In this document: in pieces, positions 9,343-18,312 of the stretch | How positions within the stretch are numbered: the stretch's first letter is position 1 | How the letters are laid out: each line of letters starts with the position of its first letter | DNA from: Candidatus Blochmannia vicinus | GTDB taxonomy: Bacteria; Pseudomonadota; Gammaproteobacteria; Enterobacterales; Enterobacteriaceae | Length of the DNA stretch: 64,000 nucleotides | Assembly: GCA_030020825.1 (NCBI GenBank) | Contig: CP125213.1 | Span: 682,001 to 746,000, forward strand | Reading direction: 5' to 3' | Program-made: the position numbers and the translations under genes | Notes under the pieces: generated by a model | What the model was told of the DNA's origin: nothing | What the model saw: only the letters and a program-made list of their open reading frames with translations | Database searches by the model: none

Positions 9343-10409
9343 AGTAATGTTCCTTTAGAGCTTGGTATATGATTATTATCTATATAAATAGCTTGGCGCA
9401 ATGCTCGGCCAAAAGATTTAAATAAACTTTCTGCTTTGTGGTGGTCATTATTTCCGGTTGCTTTTAAATGTAAAGCACAGCTCATTTTTGAAGATAATGA
9501 ACGAAAAAAATGTTCTATCATTTCAGTGCTGAGATCTCCTATTTTTTGAAAATTATATTTAGCTTGATAGCGAAAGTATGTTCTTCCGGAAAGATCTAAT
9601 ATACATTGTGCAATACTTTCGTCCATAGGTAAGGTGAATCCAAATCTTCTAATACCAATTTTTTTATTTAGTGCTTCGCTTAAAGCTTCTCCTAATGTTA
9701 AAGCAGTATCTTCAACAGTATGATGGTCGTCTATATATAAATCTCCTTTTGCTATAATATTCATACGTAATCCAGAATGAATAGCTATTTGCTGTAACAT
9801 ATGATTAAAAAAATTAATCCCAGTATTAATATAACTTTTATCATTTTGATCTAACCATATCTTTATATCTATATTAGTTTCTTCAGTAGTTCGATGAATA
9901 TGTGCTGATCTGTAATGTTGTATTAAATAGTTTTTAATTTTTTTCCAACCAAAATTAATACGATGATACCGTATTCCTTGAATACCCATATTGGTTGCTA
10001 AAATCATATCAGTATCTCGATCTCCAATAACATAACTATTAAATTTATTTAATCTGTTATCGATTAACCAAGAATTTACTAAAGCAGTTTTTGGTTTGCG
10101 ACAACTACATTGTTCTTCAGGAAAATGAGGGCAAATTAAGATTTGATTAAACTTAATACCTTGGGATTGAAATATTTGAATCATTAGGTAATGCAGCTCA
10201 TCAAATTTTTCTTTGGGAAATGAAATACTTCCTAGTCCATTTTGGTTAGTAACTATAACAAATTCAAAACCTATATTTTTTAGCGCTATGAGAGCAGAAA
10301 TAACATGGGGTTCTAATGAGAACTTATCTAAAGAATCAACTTGAAAATTGTCTTTTGGTTCGTTAATTAGAGTTCCATCCCGATCTATAAATAAAATTTT
10401 ATGACACAT
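9339..10409 (-). CDS. hisB: Bifunctional histidinol-phosphatase / imidazoleglycerol-phosphate dehydratase
   Basis: Two-domain enzyme for steps 6 and 8 of histidine synthesis, as in E. coli. The N-terminal HAD phosphatase has the nucleophile motif DRDGT (Asp9, Asp11) and a zinc-binding segment CPHFPEEQCSCRKP near residues 92-105. The C-terminal dehydratase (from about residue 165) has metal-binding DDHHTVEDT and FNHMLQQIAIHSG. 356 aa, normal length. A good ribosome-binding site (AGGAG) precedes ATG 10409, and the stop overlaps the hisH start by 4 nt. 18 nt separate it from hisC. Confidence 0.98.
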   Translation of the reverse strand: MCHKILFIDRDGTLINEPKDNFQVDSLDKFSLEPHVISALIALKNIGFEFVIVTNQNGLGSISFPKEKFDELHYLMIQIFQSQGIKFNQILICPHFPEEQCSCRKPKTALVNSWLIDNRLNKFNSYVIGDRDTDMILATNMGIQGIRYHRINFGWKKIKNYLIQHYRSAHIHRTTEETNIDIKIWLDQNDKSYINTGINFFNHMLQQIAIHSGLRMNIIAKGDLYIDDHHTVEDTALTLGEALSEALNKKIGIRRFGFTLPMDESIAQCILDLSGRTYFRYQAKYNFQKIGDLSTEMIEHFFRSLSSKMSCALHLKATGNNDHHKAESLFKSFGRALRQAIYIDNNHIPSSKGTLL

Positions 10410-10427
10410 GGGTGCTCCTATATGTAT

Positions 10428-11504
10428 TTACGTAGGTGACGATGAAACACGTAATTTTTTTAAAACAGAAACTACACGTTTACATTCATTAAATGTACCA
10501 ATAGTGATGCGTGAGCAATTAATTAATCCTAGTTGGTTGCTTTGATCTCTTAAAACTATACCTTGATTTAATAGTGCATTAAAAACTTGATATTTTGGAT
10601 TAAATTTAACTAATACGTAATTAGCATTACTATTAAACACTTTTTGGACACAAGAGCATTGTTTTAAACCTGTAATTAATATGTCTCTGTTTGTATTGAT
10701 TATAGTTATTCTGTTTTTAGTGTATTGTATGTTTATTGGGGTTAAAGCTTGTTCTGCAATGTCAATTACTGGAATAGACAATGGATATGGTGCTATAACT
10801 TTTTCTAACAATTTAATAATTTCTGGATTAGCTAAGGTAAAACCGCAACGTATTCCGGCTAGTGCGAAAGCTTTAGATAAAGTTCTTAAAATAACCAAAT
10901 TTGGATATGTGGATAACCAGCGTACTAAGCTTGCATCAGGACAAAAGTCAATATATGCTTCATCAGTTATTAATAGCGCTCGATTTTGGATAATATTTAA
11001 TAATTTTTTTAAACTATTTAAATGAATAATATTACCAGTAGGATTATTTGGGTTGCAAATATAAATTAATTTAACATTATTTAATTGTGATTTAATAGAT
11101 ACTAAATCCAGTTGCCAGTTTTTCTTTTTTGGTATGATCCGATAATTAATTCCTAAAATTTCCGCAGTGGTTTTGTACATACCATATGTTGGAGGACAAA
11201 ATACAATGACGTCTTTCCCAGGGTTACAAAATACTTTCATTAATAATTCAATACTTTCATCAGCTCCTCTAGATACTAAAATTTGATCAGATCGTACTCC
11301 AGCATAGTCAGCATATTTGTTGATTATTTCTTGTGGTTGGCACATAGGATATCTATGAATTTTTTTACAACGTAATTGATAATCAGGGGCAATCGGAAAT
11401 TCATTGGCGTTAAGCCATATGTTACCTGAATGTGTTAATTTTCTGGCAGATTGATAAGGTTTGAGAGTTAATACATTATTCCTAGCTAAGTCACGAATGT
11501 TCAT
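10428..11504 (-). CDS. hisC: Histidinol-phosphate aminotransferase
   Basis: PLP-dependent transaminase making histidinol phosphate (step 7). The PLP lysine is in RTLSKAFALAG (near residue 213), and NPNNPTGN and the DEAYIDF aspartate/tyrosine segment are intact. 358 aa, close to the E. coli length. AAGGAAC precedes the ATG; the start overlaps the end of hisD by 14 nt. Normal operon position. Confidence 0.97.
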   Translation of the reverse strand: MNIRDLARNNVLTLKPYQSARKLTHSGNIWLNANEFPIAPDYQLRCKKIHRYPMCQPQEIINKYADYAGVRSDQILVSRGADESIELLMKVFCNPGKDVIVFCPPTYGMYKTTAEILGINYRIIPKKKNWQLDLVSIKSQLNNVKLIYICNPNNPTGNIIHLNSLKKLLNIIQNRALLITDEAYIDFCPDASLVRWLSTYPNLVILRTLSKAFALAGIRCGFTLANPEIIKLLEKVIAPYPLSIPVIDIAEQALTPINIQYTKNRITIINTNRDILITGLKQCSCVQKVFNSNANYVLVKFNPKYQVFNALLNQGIVLRDQSNQLGLINCSRITIGTFNECKRVVSVLKKLRVSSSPT

Positions 11505-12813
11505 TTTGTTCCTTAATATGATTGATGCGATATATTACAGCATATTCATGAGCTTTTAATTGTTCAATTTGTGTTAATGTTCTAATTGTTGATGATAATT
11601 TTAAGAATCCATTTTGAGTTAATTGTTGTACTGATATCCTTTTTTGAAAATCTACAACTCCTAAACCAGATGTAGTAATTGAACGTCCGTATGTAGGTAA
11701 AACATGATTAGGCCCGCTTGCATAGTCTCCAGCAACTTCTGGAGACCAATTTCCAAGAAATATTGATCCGGCATTAATGACGTGATTTAAATAATTTTGG
11801 GCATTTTCAATGTGAATGATTAAGTGTTCTGGAGCATAACTATTACTTATAGAAAAACATTGCATCAAATTATCAGTAATAATTATGCAGCCATTAATTA
11901 ATGAATCCTCAATTATATTTTTACGTGGTAGTATTTTTAATTGTTTATGTAGTTCTTTTTTTGTTTGTTCTGCAATGTGTATGCTGGGAGTAATTAGTAT
12001 TATGTGCGAATTAGGCCCATGTTCTGCCTGCGCTAAAAGATCAGCTGCGATAAAAATAGGATTAGCTGTATTATCTGCAATAATCAATATTTCGGAAGGT
12101 CCAGCCAACATATCGATAGCTGTTCCATTTGGTGCAAAATTAATTTGCCGTTTTGCTTCAGTAACCCAAGCGTTACCTGGTCCAAATATTTTATCTACTT
12201 TTGGAATAGATTCAGTACCAAATCCCATAGCAGCTATAGCTTGGCTTCCTCCTATTTGATAGATCTCATTGATTCCACAAAGTTGTGCAGTATATATAAT
12301 TATGTTGGGCACCGGAGGAGGAGAGCATAATATAATACGTTTACATTGAGCAATACGAGCTGGAATACCCAACATCATCACTGTTGATAGTAATGGTGCA
12401 GTTCCTCCTGGAATATATAGTCCGACAATGTTTAATGGGCGAATAATTTGTCGACAGTATACTTCGGGAGAAGTTTCTAAATTTATTTCTGAAGGATATT
12501 GTTCTTGATGAAATCGTGTAATATTAGTTATCGCGACGTTTATTGCTTTTTTTATTGTATCAGATAAACCATTACCTGAGTTTATAATAGTTTCAGGTGT
12601 AATCTTTAATTGTTTAGTTTGTACGTTATCGAAATGTAGGTTAAATTTAAATAAAGCGCGGTCTCCTTCATTATAAACTTGATTAAGGATGTCTTTAACA
12701 TTTATACTAATATCTTTTAAGTTATTGTTTATTGGACGGATAAGTAATCTTTTTTGTTCAGATGTAGAACAACAGTTCCAATAAACAGATATAGGATGTT
12801 TATAAGGACTCAT
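11491..12813 (-). CDS. hisD: Histidinol dehydrogenase
   Basis: Zinc enzyme that performs the last two oxidations, histidinol to histidine, with NAD. Recognisable blocks are GLYIPGGTAPLLSTVMMLGIPA, the DMLAGPSEILIIAD nucleotide/zinc region, the AEHGPNS metal site and the catalytic APEHLII histidine-glutamate segment. 440 aa, near the E. coli 434. Starts 4 nt after hisG and overlaps hisC by 14 nt. Confidence 0.98.
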   Translation of the reverse strand: MSPYKHPISVYWNCCSTSEQKRLLIRPINNNLKDISINVKDILNQVYNEGDRALFKFNLHFDNVQTKQLKITPETIINSGNGLSDTIKKAINVAITNITRFHQEQYPSEINLETSPEVYCRQIIRPLNIVGLYIPGGTAPLLSTVMMLGIPARIAQCKRIILCSPPPVPNIIIYTAQLCGINEIYQIGGSQAIAAMGFGTESIPKVDKIFGPGNAWVTEAKRQINFAPNGTAIDMLAGPSEILIIADNTANPIFIAADLLAQAEHGPNSHIILITPSIHIAEQTKKELHKQLKILPRKNIIEDSLINGCIIITDNLMQCFSISNSYAPEHLIIHIENAQNYLNHVINAGSIFLGNWSPEVAGDYASGPNHVLPTYGRSITTSGLGVVDFQKRISVQQLTQNGFLKLSSTIRTLTQIEQLKAHEYAVIYRINHIKEQNEHS

Positions 12814-12817
12814 AATA

Positions 12818-13717
12818 TTATTCCATCATTTTTTCTATTGGTAATACTAAAATAGAACTAGCTCCAAGATTTTTTAAATTTTCCATTGTTTCCCAAAATA
12901 ATGTTTCATTGCTTACCATATATATTGCTACACGATGTTGATTTCCTGCTAATGGTAATACCGTTGGACTTTCTGCTCCAGGTAGTAAATTAATAATTTC
13001 TTCTAGTTGTTCAGTAGGAGCATGTAACATTATATATTTAGAACCTCTAGCTTGTATAACTCCTTGGATACGAATCATTAATTTATTTATTAATGATTGT
13101 TTTATGTTTGATAATTTTCCAGATCTTTGAATAAGACATGCTCTAGACCGATAAATCACTTCTACTTCATGTAATCCGTTAGCTTCTAAGGTAGCTCCAG
13201 TAGAAACAAGATCGCAAATTGCGTCTGCTAATCCAACGCGTGGCGCTACTTCCACCGAACCGTTTAGTAAGCAAGATTTAAAACTAATACCCAATTTATC
13301 TAAATACTGTTTTAATAGATGAGGATATGAAGTTGCAATTCGTTTTCCTTGTAAACATTTTGGCCCGTTCCATGGTTCATCTATTGGTAAAGCCATGGAT
13401 AGTCTACAATCTCCAAAATCTAATCGACGTAACATAACAAAACAAGGATTATCTCCTTGTGACCGTCTTGATAACAATGCTTCTTCTAATACGTTTTCTC
13501 CGATGATTCCTAAATCTACAATACCATCCATAACTAAACCAGGAATGTCATCATCTCGTACTCTCATGATATCGATAGCCATATTTTCAGCAAACGCTAG
13601 TAGGCGTTGTTGTTGTAAATTGATTTTAATGCCACATTGTTCAAGAAGTTGTTGGGATTCTTTGCTTAATCTTCCTGATTTTTGCATCGCTATTCGTAAT
13701 CGTGATCTATCCAACAT
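12818..13717 (-). CDS. hisG: ATP phosphoribosyltransferase (long form)
   Basis: First and committed step of histidine synthesis, joining ATP and PRPP. It is the long, self-regulated form: catalytic domains I/II (MDGIVDLGIIGENVLEE, LLNGSVEVAPRVGLADAI with the PRPP loop DLVSTGATLEANGL) followed by the C-terminal ACT-like domain that binds feedback histidine (about 225-299, ending VLPIEKMME as in E. coli). 299 aa, exactly the E. coli length. First gene of the operon. The E. coli operon is also controlled by the hisL leader peptide; no run of histidine codons is visible upstream here, so feedback through this domain may be the main remaining control. Confidence 0.98.
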   Translation of the reverse strand: MLDRSRLRIAMQKSGRLSKESQQLLEQCGIKINLQQQRLLAFAENMAIDIMRVRDDDIPGLVMDGIVDLGIIGENVLEEALLSRRSQGDNPCFVMLRRLDFGDCRLSMALPIDEPWNGPKCLQGKRIATSYPHLLKQYLDKLGISFKSCLLNGSVEVAPRVGLADAICDLVSTGATLEANGLHEVEVIYRSRACLIQRSGKLSNIKQSLINKLMIRIQGVIQARGSKYIMLHAPTEQLEEIINLLPGAESPTVLPLAGNQHRVAIYMVSNETLFWETMENLKNLGASSILVLPIEKMME

Positions 13718-14221
13718 GATATTTTACCTTATGTAAAGAATTTGTTATAACTAAATACTTTAATAAAATTTATACAATAGAAGTAATTTTGACATTTTTA
13801 ATGAACAAAGGATTCAAATTATTTCTATTGTTAATTTATTTGGAGGATCGGCCAAGATCATGATGTTAAATTAACATATGAAGCGCAGTTTTTTCATTAA
13901 AAAATTTTTTAATACTTTAATATTTTAGCGAATATAATTAAATTTGTATAGGGTTAAATTTTGTTCAGTTACTTTATTTTATACGTATATAATTAATATT
14001 TTAATTAAATTATAAAATATTTTAGTATAAAAAATACTTATATAAAAAGTTTTAGAATTATAATTGTGACCATATACATATATAGTTAGTAATAATAATA
14101 CGACATATATCATATTTTTATAATATTATATTTATGTAGTAAAGTAATTTTTTAGTTAATTTAGTTATATTGGATCGTATTTTATTTGTATCTATGAATA
14201 AAATATTAAAAATTATTATTT
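13718..14221. other. his operon upstream region
   Basis: About 500 bases between the sbcB stop and hisG, expected to contain the his promoter. No short ORF with consecutive His codons and no attenuator hairpin is visible on the minus strand, so the hisL leader seems lost. A less AT-rich patch at about 13841-13863 (GGAGGATCGGCCAAGATCATGA) stands out and includes an imperfect GATC...GATC inverted repeat of unknown role. A dyad ATGTTAA-A-TTAACAT lies at about 13863-13877. Confidence 0.5.
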
Positions 14222-15723
14222 TTAACGAAAATTAGAGTATCTCTCATAAAGATGCTGATAATATTTTTGTAATAAATGTAGAAGTTCAGTTTTTTGTTTA
14301 TTATAGCTGTAAATTGATAAAAGTATATTTAATTTATCGTTATAAGATTTTGATTGATTTTGAGTAAATAATTTATTTTTTATATAATTCAACCATTCTT
14401 TTTGTTCTTTTTGATTTAAAGTGCTAGGGAAGTTACGAGCTTTATAATAGTATAATAATAATTTTAAACGACTATCCACATTTTCGATACATAGATTTTT
14501 TAAGTTTTTTGGATGAGTTTTTTGGATATTTAAAATTATTTTTTGATCGGCATTATTAAAGAATCCATGATATAGTTGAGAATCTACATGGAAGTTATTA
14601 TGTAGCGATTTTTGATGCATGTATGAGTCAATGATAGTATATAATGTATTTATTTTTTTACGTAGATGAATGCTATTTTCATGAATTCTAATAAAGTTTA
14701 AATTTTTTGAACAATGTTGATAATTGGTAGAAAACTGCATGGAATAATTGATGTTGATAGTGTTTTTATTAAAAAAACTTATTGGTATTAAAATGGGACA
14801 TGCATTTAATCGGATCAGTTGTAATGGTATGTTTTTTAATACATCACGTATTGTTGTATGGTTGGAGTATAATTTTTGATATATTGTATTTATATTTAAA
14901 TTTAACAAAGTATCAATATTTTTATTTAGATCATATGCAATTAAAATATTAGAATTTGTAGGGTGCCAAGTAATTGGAGCTATATAAGTTATAAAATTAT
15001 GATATTTATTGTTAATTTTTTTATCTATAAATATTAGAGGTTGTGTGGTTTCTAAATCAATTATTTTTTTCAATTGGTATTTGGTACGATGATTAAATAA
15101 GAATTGAAATAATTGAGGTTGGGTTTTTTTTGTTAATTTTGTTAACTCTAAGGTAGCATATACATCTGACATAGCATCATGAGCGTTAAGGTGTGTTATA
15201 GAATTTGCTTGTGTTAAATCTTTTAGACGAAAGCTAGGTTTATTCTGAGTATTTAATGGCCATGTAATGCCATTTGGACATAGCGAATAATAGGCACGTA
15301 ATACATGTAACAAATCCCAGCGTGAATTTCCTTGTTGATAAGCCCATATATAGGGATCAAGAAAATTTCTATAGAAGATATTTCTACTAAATTCATCATC
15401 AAAATGAATATTATTATATCCAAGTATGCAAGTGTTGGGTATACAGAAAATTTGGTTGATGCGATGGGCGAATTCAGCTTCTATCAAACCGTTATGCAAA
15501 GTATCTTGAGGGGTAATTTTTGTAATAAGTACTGATTTTGGATCAGGAAGATAATCGTCTGGTAAGCGACAAAAGAAAACTTTTTCTTTTTCTATGGGAG
15601 TTAATGTATCGTTAGTACGAATCCCAGCAAACTGTGCTGGTTTATCTAGCGCTGGATTTATTCCAAAAGTTTCATAATCATAAAAAAAAAACTAGGATTT
15701 TTAGTATTTTTATTTATTGACAT
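14222..15723 (-). CDS. sbcB: Exodeoxyribonuclease I - frameshifted in a T10 run near the 5' end
   Basis: Single-strand-specific 3'-5' exonuclease used in recombination and mismatch repair. ATG 15723 opens MSINKNTKNPSFFF, then a coding-strand run of ten T (plus strand A10, 15682-15691) is one base short; with eleven T the frame continues YDYETFGINPALDKPAQFAGIR... and is then open for about 490 codons to 14222. The break lies directly before the catalytic DxE of DYETFG, and the in-frame stop TAG just upstream (15692-15694) plus the lack of any start codon before the motif mean that an active enzyme needs slippage. Downstream motifs (ILGYNNIHFDDEFSRNIFYRNF, SRWDLLHVLRAYY, NAHDAMSDVYA, the last with DEDDh histidine) are intact. 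Recent pseudogene, slippage-rescued gene, or a sequencing miscount. Confidence 0.85.
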
Positions 15724-16103
15724 AGTCACACCGGTACTTTCAGTATAAATGACATTTAAATTATTTACTAATATTATAAAACCATATGTTTAGACTTATT
15801 TGTAATGCATTGTATTTTCTGATACAACGTAAACAAAATGTAGTCGTGTATTATATATAGTTCGTGTAATGTATTATGATTAATTTAGTATCTATATTTA
15901 TAGACATATTAGTATTATCTCAATGTGAATAATATTGGTTTTGGTATAATTGAGTAACATTATGATTTTTTTAATTTAAATAAAATAATTATTGTATAAT
16001 ACTCGTAATATTTATAAATTTAAATTTTAAATTTTGATTTAATTAGATTATAGAAACTTATTATGTATATATTTTTAAAATAAATATAAATAGGAGATGA
16101 TTT
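15724..16103. other. Intergenic spacer sbcB/yeeX (divergent)
   Basis: About 380 bases of AT-rich sequence carrying the divergent promoters; no gene seen. AGGAG at about 16093-16097 is the yeeX ribosome-binding site. Confidence 0.55.
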
Positions 16104-16427
16104 ATGGGCAATGATGTTAATAAATCGTTTTATGACGTATTGGAATTTGTGCGCATATTTCGTCGTAAGAATAAACTGCAACGAGAGATTATTGATAATG
16201 AAAAAAAAATTAGAGATAATCAAAAAAGAGTATTATTGTTGGGTAATTTAAGTGATTATATTAAGACTGAAACATCTGTAGAAGGGATACAAGTTATTAT
16301 TACTAATATGTGTAATGATTATGAAGATCGAGTGGATGAATATATAATAAAAAACGCTGAATTATCAAAGGAACGTCGTGAATTATCAAAAAAATTAAAT
16401 AATTTTAAAGAATCTATAGTTGATTAA
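16104..16427 (+). CDS. tmaR: YeeX/TmaR family protein (DUF496), polar organiser of PTS enzyme I in E. coli
   Basis: 107-residue, highly charged, largely coiled-coil protein. It is very close to E. coli YeeX across its length (FYDVLEFVRIFRRKNKLQREI, EKKIRDNQKRVLLLGNLSDYIK, DYEDRVDEYIIKNAELSKERRELSKKL). In E. coli this protein, renamed TmaR, clusters at a cell pole and controls localisation and activity of PTS enzyme I. The unusually good conservation in an eroding genome suggests it is needed; a PTS permease (manXYZ) is kept in the same window. Strong ribosome-binding site AGGAG before ATG 16104. In E. coli yeeX is also near sbcB. Confidence 0.93.
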   Translation: MGNDVNKSFYDVLEFVRIFRRKNKLQREIIDNEKKIRDNQKRVLLLGNLSDYIKTETSVEGIQVIITNMCNDYEDRVDEYIIKNAELSKERRELSKKLNNFKESIVD

Positions 16428-16880
16428 ATGTAATGAAAAGTCGATTTATATTGAAATATTTATTTCAATTATTAGTAATGAATTAATATATGGAAATAAG
16501 ATGTTTATGTTTACATATAATTCTGTATTGGGGACGATAGTGGTCTGATAAAAACATAAGATGTGTTATGTTTATTGTATTGTATTGTTAATACAATGGA
16601 AAAATTATAATGATAACCATTAACCGCAATATATGTTATTATTATATTTAATTTCAACATTTAATTAAAATATTTATGTATTTTTATTTTAATAATGAAA
16701 TATTTATTGTGTATCTTAGTTGGGTTTAAATAAATGAATATAAATATGTTTTGAGTATTTGTTATTTTATATAATACCCATAGAAATATATTTTCTAATG
16801 TTAGCTGAAGGATTTCATTTATATTCAATAATGTGAGTTATTTAACAGTGTTATAGTTTGAAATTGATTATTTAATAATT
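16428..16880. other. Intergenic spacer yeeX/gutQ
   Basis: About 450 bases between two co-directional genes, no gene seen. Contains a small hairpin (8-bp arms in the TATTGTATTGTTAATACAAT region, about 16573-16596) and, 3' to it, a 19-bp sequence resembling a Fur box (16606-16624). Confidence 0.5.
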
Positions 16881-17858
16881 ATGGTAATAGTTAATGATGC
16901 ATTACTGTTAGAATTTGCTAAAGAAACTTTAAAGATCGAAATTAACGAAGCTCAAAGCATGTTAGATAGGTTAGATGAAAGCATTGTTTTTGCTTGTCAT
17001 ATATTATTGAATTGTACAGGAAAGGTTGCGGTTTCTGGTATAGGTAAGTCAGGACACATTGGAAAAAAAATTGCTGCTTCTTTATCAAGTACAGGTACTC
17101 CTGCTTTTTTTGTTCATCCTGCAGAAGCTTTGCATGGTGATTTAGGTATGATTGGAACACAAGATGTGGTTATATTTATTTCTTATTCGGGTCGTGCTTG
17201 TGAAATAATGACTTTAATGCCATTCTTGTCAGAAATCGGAATTCCTGTAATTGCATTTACTGGTGATGTTAGCTCTCCTTTAGCTAAAGGAGCTACATGT
17301 GTTCTTAATATTAAAATAAAAAGAGAAGCTTGCCCTATGGAATTAGCTCCTACTTCTAGTGCAGTTAACACTTTAATGATGGGGGATGCATTGACAATGG
17401 CTCTTATGAGATATAGAGGGTTTAGTTTAGAACAATTTGCTAGATCTCACCCAGGAGGTATATTAGGAGCTCAATTACTCAATTGTGTGCATCACTTAAT
17501 GCGTACTGGGGAACATATTTCAAAAGTTTTTTGGGAGGTAACAGTAATGGACGCAATGTTTGAATTAAGTCGTACTGGGCTTGGATTAACTGCTGTATGT
17601 GACAATAATATTCGTGTTATAGGAGTGTTTACTGACGGAGATTTAAGACGTTGGATGGTTAAAGGTAAGTCTCTTGATGATCCAATTGATATTGCTATGA
17701 CTAAACCTGGGTACCGTATTCCAAAAGAATGGCACGCGAGTGCGGCATTAAAAGCGTTATATCAACGAAAAATAGCTGCGGCACCAGTGGTGGATAAATC
17801 TGGAATATTGGTAGGTTCAATCAATATACATGATTTACACCAAGCCATAATAGAGTGA
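16881..17858 (+). CDS. gutQ: D-arabinose 5-phosphate isomerase, GutQ type
   Basis: Interconverts ribulose 5-phosphate and arabinose 5-phosphate, the entry to Kdo for lipopolysaccharide. An N-terminal SIS domain (SGIGKSGHIGKKIAASLSSTGTPAFF, about residues 50-75; HPAEALHGDLGM) is followed by two CBS domains from about residue 205. Wording of the diagnostic blocks (VSGIGKSGHIGKK, HPAEALHGDLGMI, SAVNTLMMGDAL, MDAMFELSRTGLGL, FTDGDLRRWMV) follows E. coli GutQ, not KdsD, by my recollection of both. GutQ normally sits in the glucitol operon; here it is alone, next to tRNA-Asn, so it has probably been kept as the isomerase for Kdo. No clear ribosome-binding site at the ATG. Confidence 0.9.
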   Translation: MVIVNDALLLEFAKETLKIEINEAQSMLDRLDESIVFACHILLNCTGKVAVSGIGKSGHIGKKIAASLSSTGTPAFFVHPAEALHGDLGMIGTQDVVIFISYSGRACEIMTLMPFLSEIGIPVIAFTGDVSSPLAKGATCVLNIKIKREACPMELAPTSSAVNTLMMGDALTMALMRYRGFSLEQFARSHPGGILGAQLLNCVHHLMRTGEHISKVFWEVTVMDAMFELSRTGLGLTAVCDNNIRVIGVFTDGDLRRWMVKGKSLDDPIDIAMTKPGYRIPKEWHASAALKALYQRKIAAAPVVDKSGILVGSINIHDLHQAIIE

Positions 17859-17892
17859 GTAATTTAGTTTTAATTTTAATGAACTAAAATAT

Positions 17893-17933
17893 AAAATAAC
17901 TAAAATTATGTAAAAAATATTTTTAGTTATTTT
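17893..17933. terminator. Hairpin between gutQ and tRNA-Asn 3' ends
   Basis: Perfect 13-bp stem (17893-17905 with 17921-17933), 15-nt loop, abutting the 3' end of tRNA-Asn. On the minus strand the stem is followed by a T-rich tail, so it is a good terminator for the tRNA; on the plus strand it can also stop gutQ transcription, whose stop codon is 35 nt upstream. Only two G-C pairs, so strength is uncertain. Confidence 0.6.
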
Positions 17934-17935
17934 GA

Positions 17936-18008
17936 CTCCCCTGACTGGATTCGAACCAGTGACATACGGATTAACAGTCCGTTGTTCTACCAACTGAACT
18001 ACAGAGGA
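17936..18008 (-). tRNA. tRNA-Asn (anticodon GTT)
   Basis: Full cloverleaf close to E. coli tRNA-Asn: acceptor TCCTCTG/CAGGGGA with one G-U wobble, D-arm GTTCAGTTGGTAGAAC, anticodon arm CGGACTGTTAATCCG, T-arm CTGGTTCGAATCCAG. Discriminator G is followed by TCA and not CCA, so the 3' CCA is not encoded and must be added by the CCA-adding enzyme. A good promoter lies just upstream and a hairpin just downstream. Confidence 0.98.
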
Positions 18009-18027
18009 ACCAATAAATTGGATCAAT

Positions 18028-18056
18028 ACTATATATTAATATATTTAATAATACAA
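18028..18056 (-). promoter_or_regulatory. Sigma-70 promoter of tRNA-Asn
   Basis: On the minus strand, -35 TTGTAT (18051-18056) and -10 TATAGT (18028-18033) are separated by exactly 17 bp, placing the transcription start about 12 nt before the mature 5' end of the tRNA. Spacing and position are what a stable-RNA promoter should show. Confidence 0.6.
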
Positions 18057-18222
18057 GCGCTTAATGACAATTGGGCGAATTAGTAAGATACGTGATATGA
18101 TAATGGGAAAACTGTATATATCATTACCACATTTAATAGTTAGATCATGTTTATTATTTTGTGGTATTTTCATGTGTTATTTTCTATATGAAAGAATATA
18201 AGATTCTTTATATTTTTGATAG

Positions 18223-18312
18223 GGAGAGATGCCGGAGTGGTTGAACGGAGCGGTTTCGAAAACCGTTTTAAAGAAATAATGTCTTTCAAGGGTTCGAATC
18301 CCTTTCTCTCCG
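18223..18312 (+). tRNA. serU: tRNA-Ser (anticodon CGA)
   Basis: Class II tRNA with long variable arm (AAAGA...TCTTT), acceptor GGAGAGA/TCTCTCC, anticodon loop TTCGAAA giving CGA (reads UCG), T-arm AAGGGTTCGAATCCCTT. Matches E. coli serU closely; in E. coli serU also lies near asn tRNA genes. The discriminator G is followed by TCA, so CCA is again not encoded. A T6 run directly follows and could terminate it. Confidence 0.98.

Noticed and set aside
16881..17858. Assignment of the isomerase as kdsD
   Set aside because: Domain order fits both, but the wording of nearly all conserved blocks follows GutQ.
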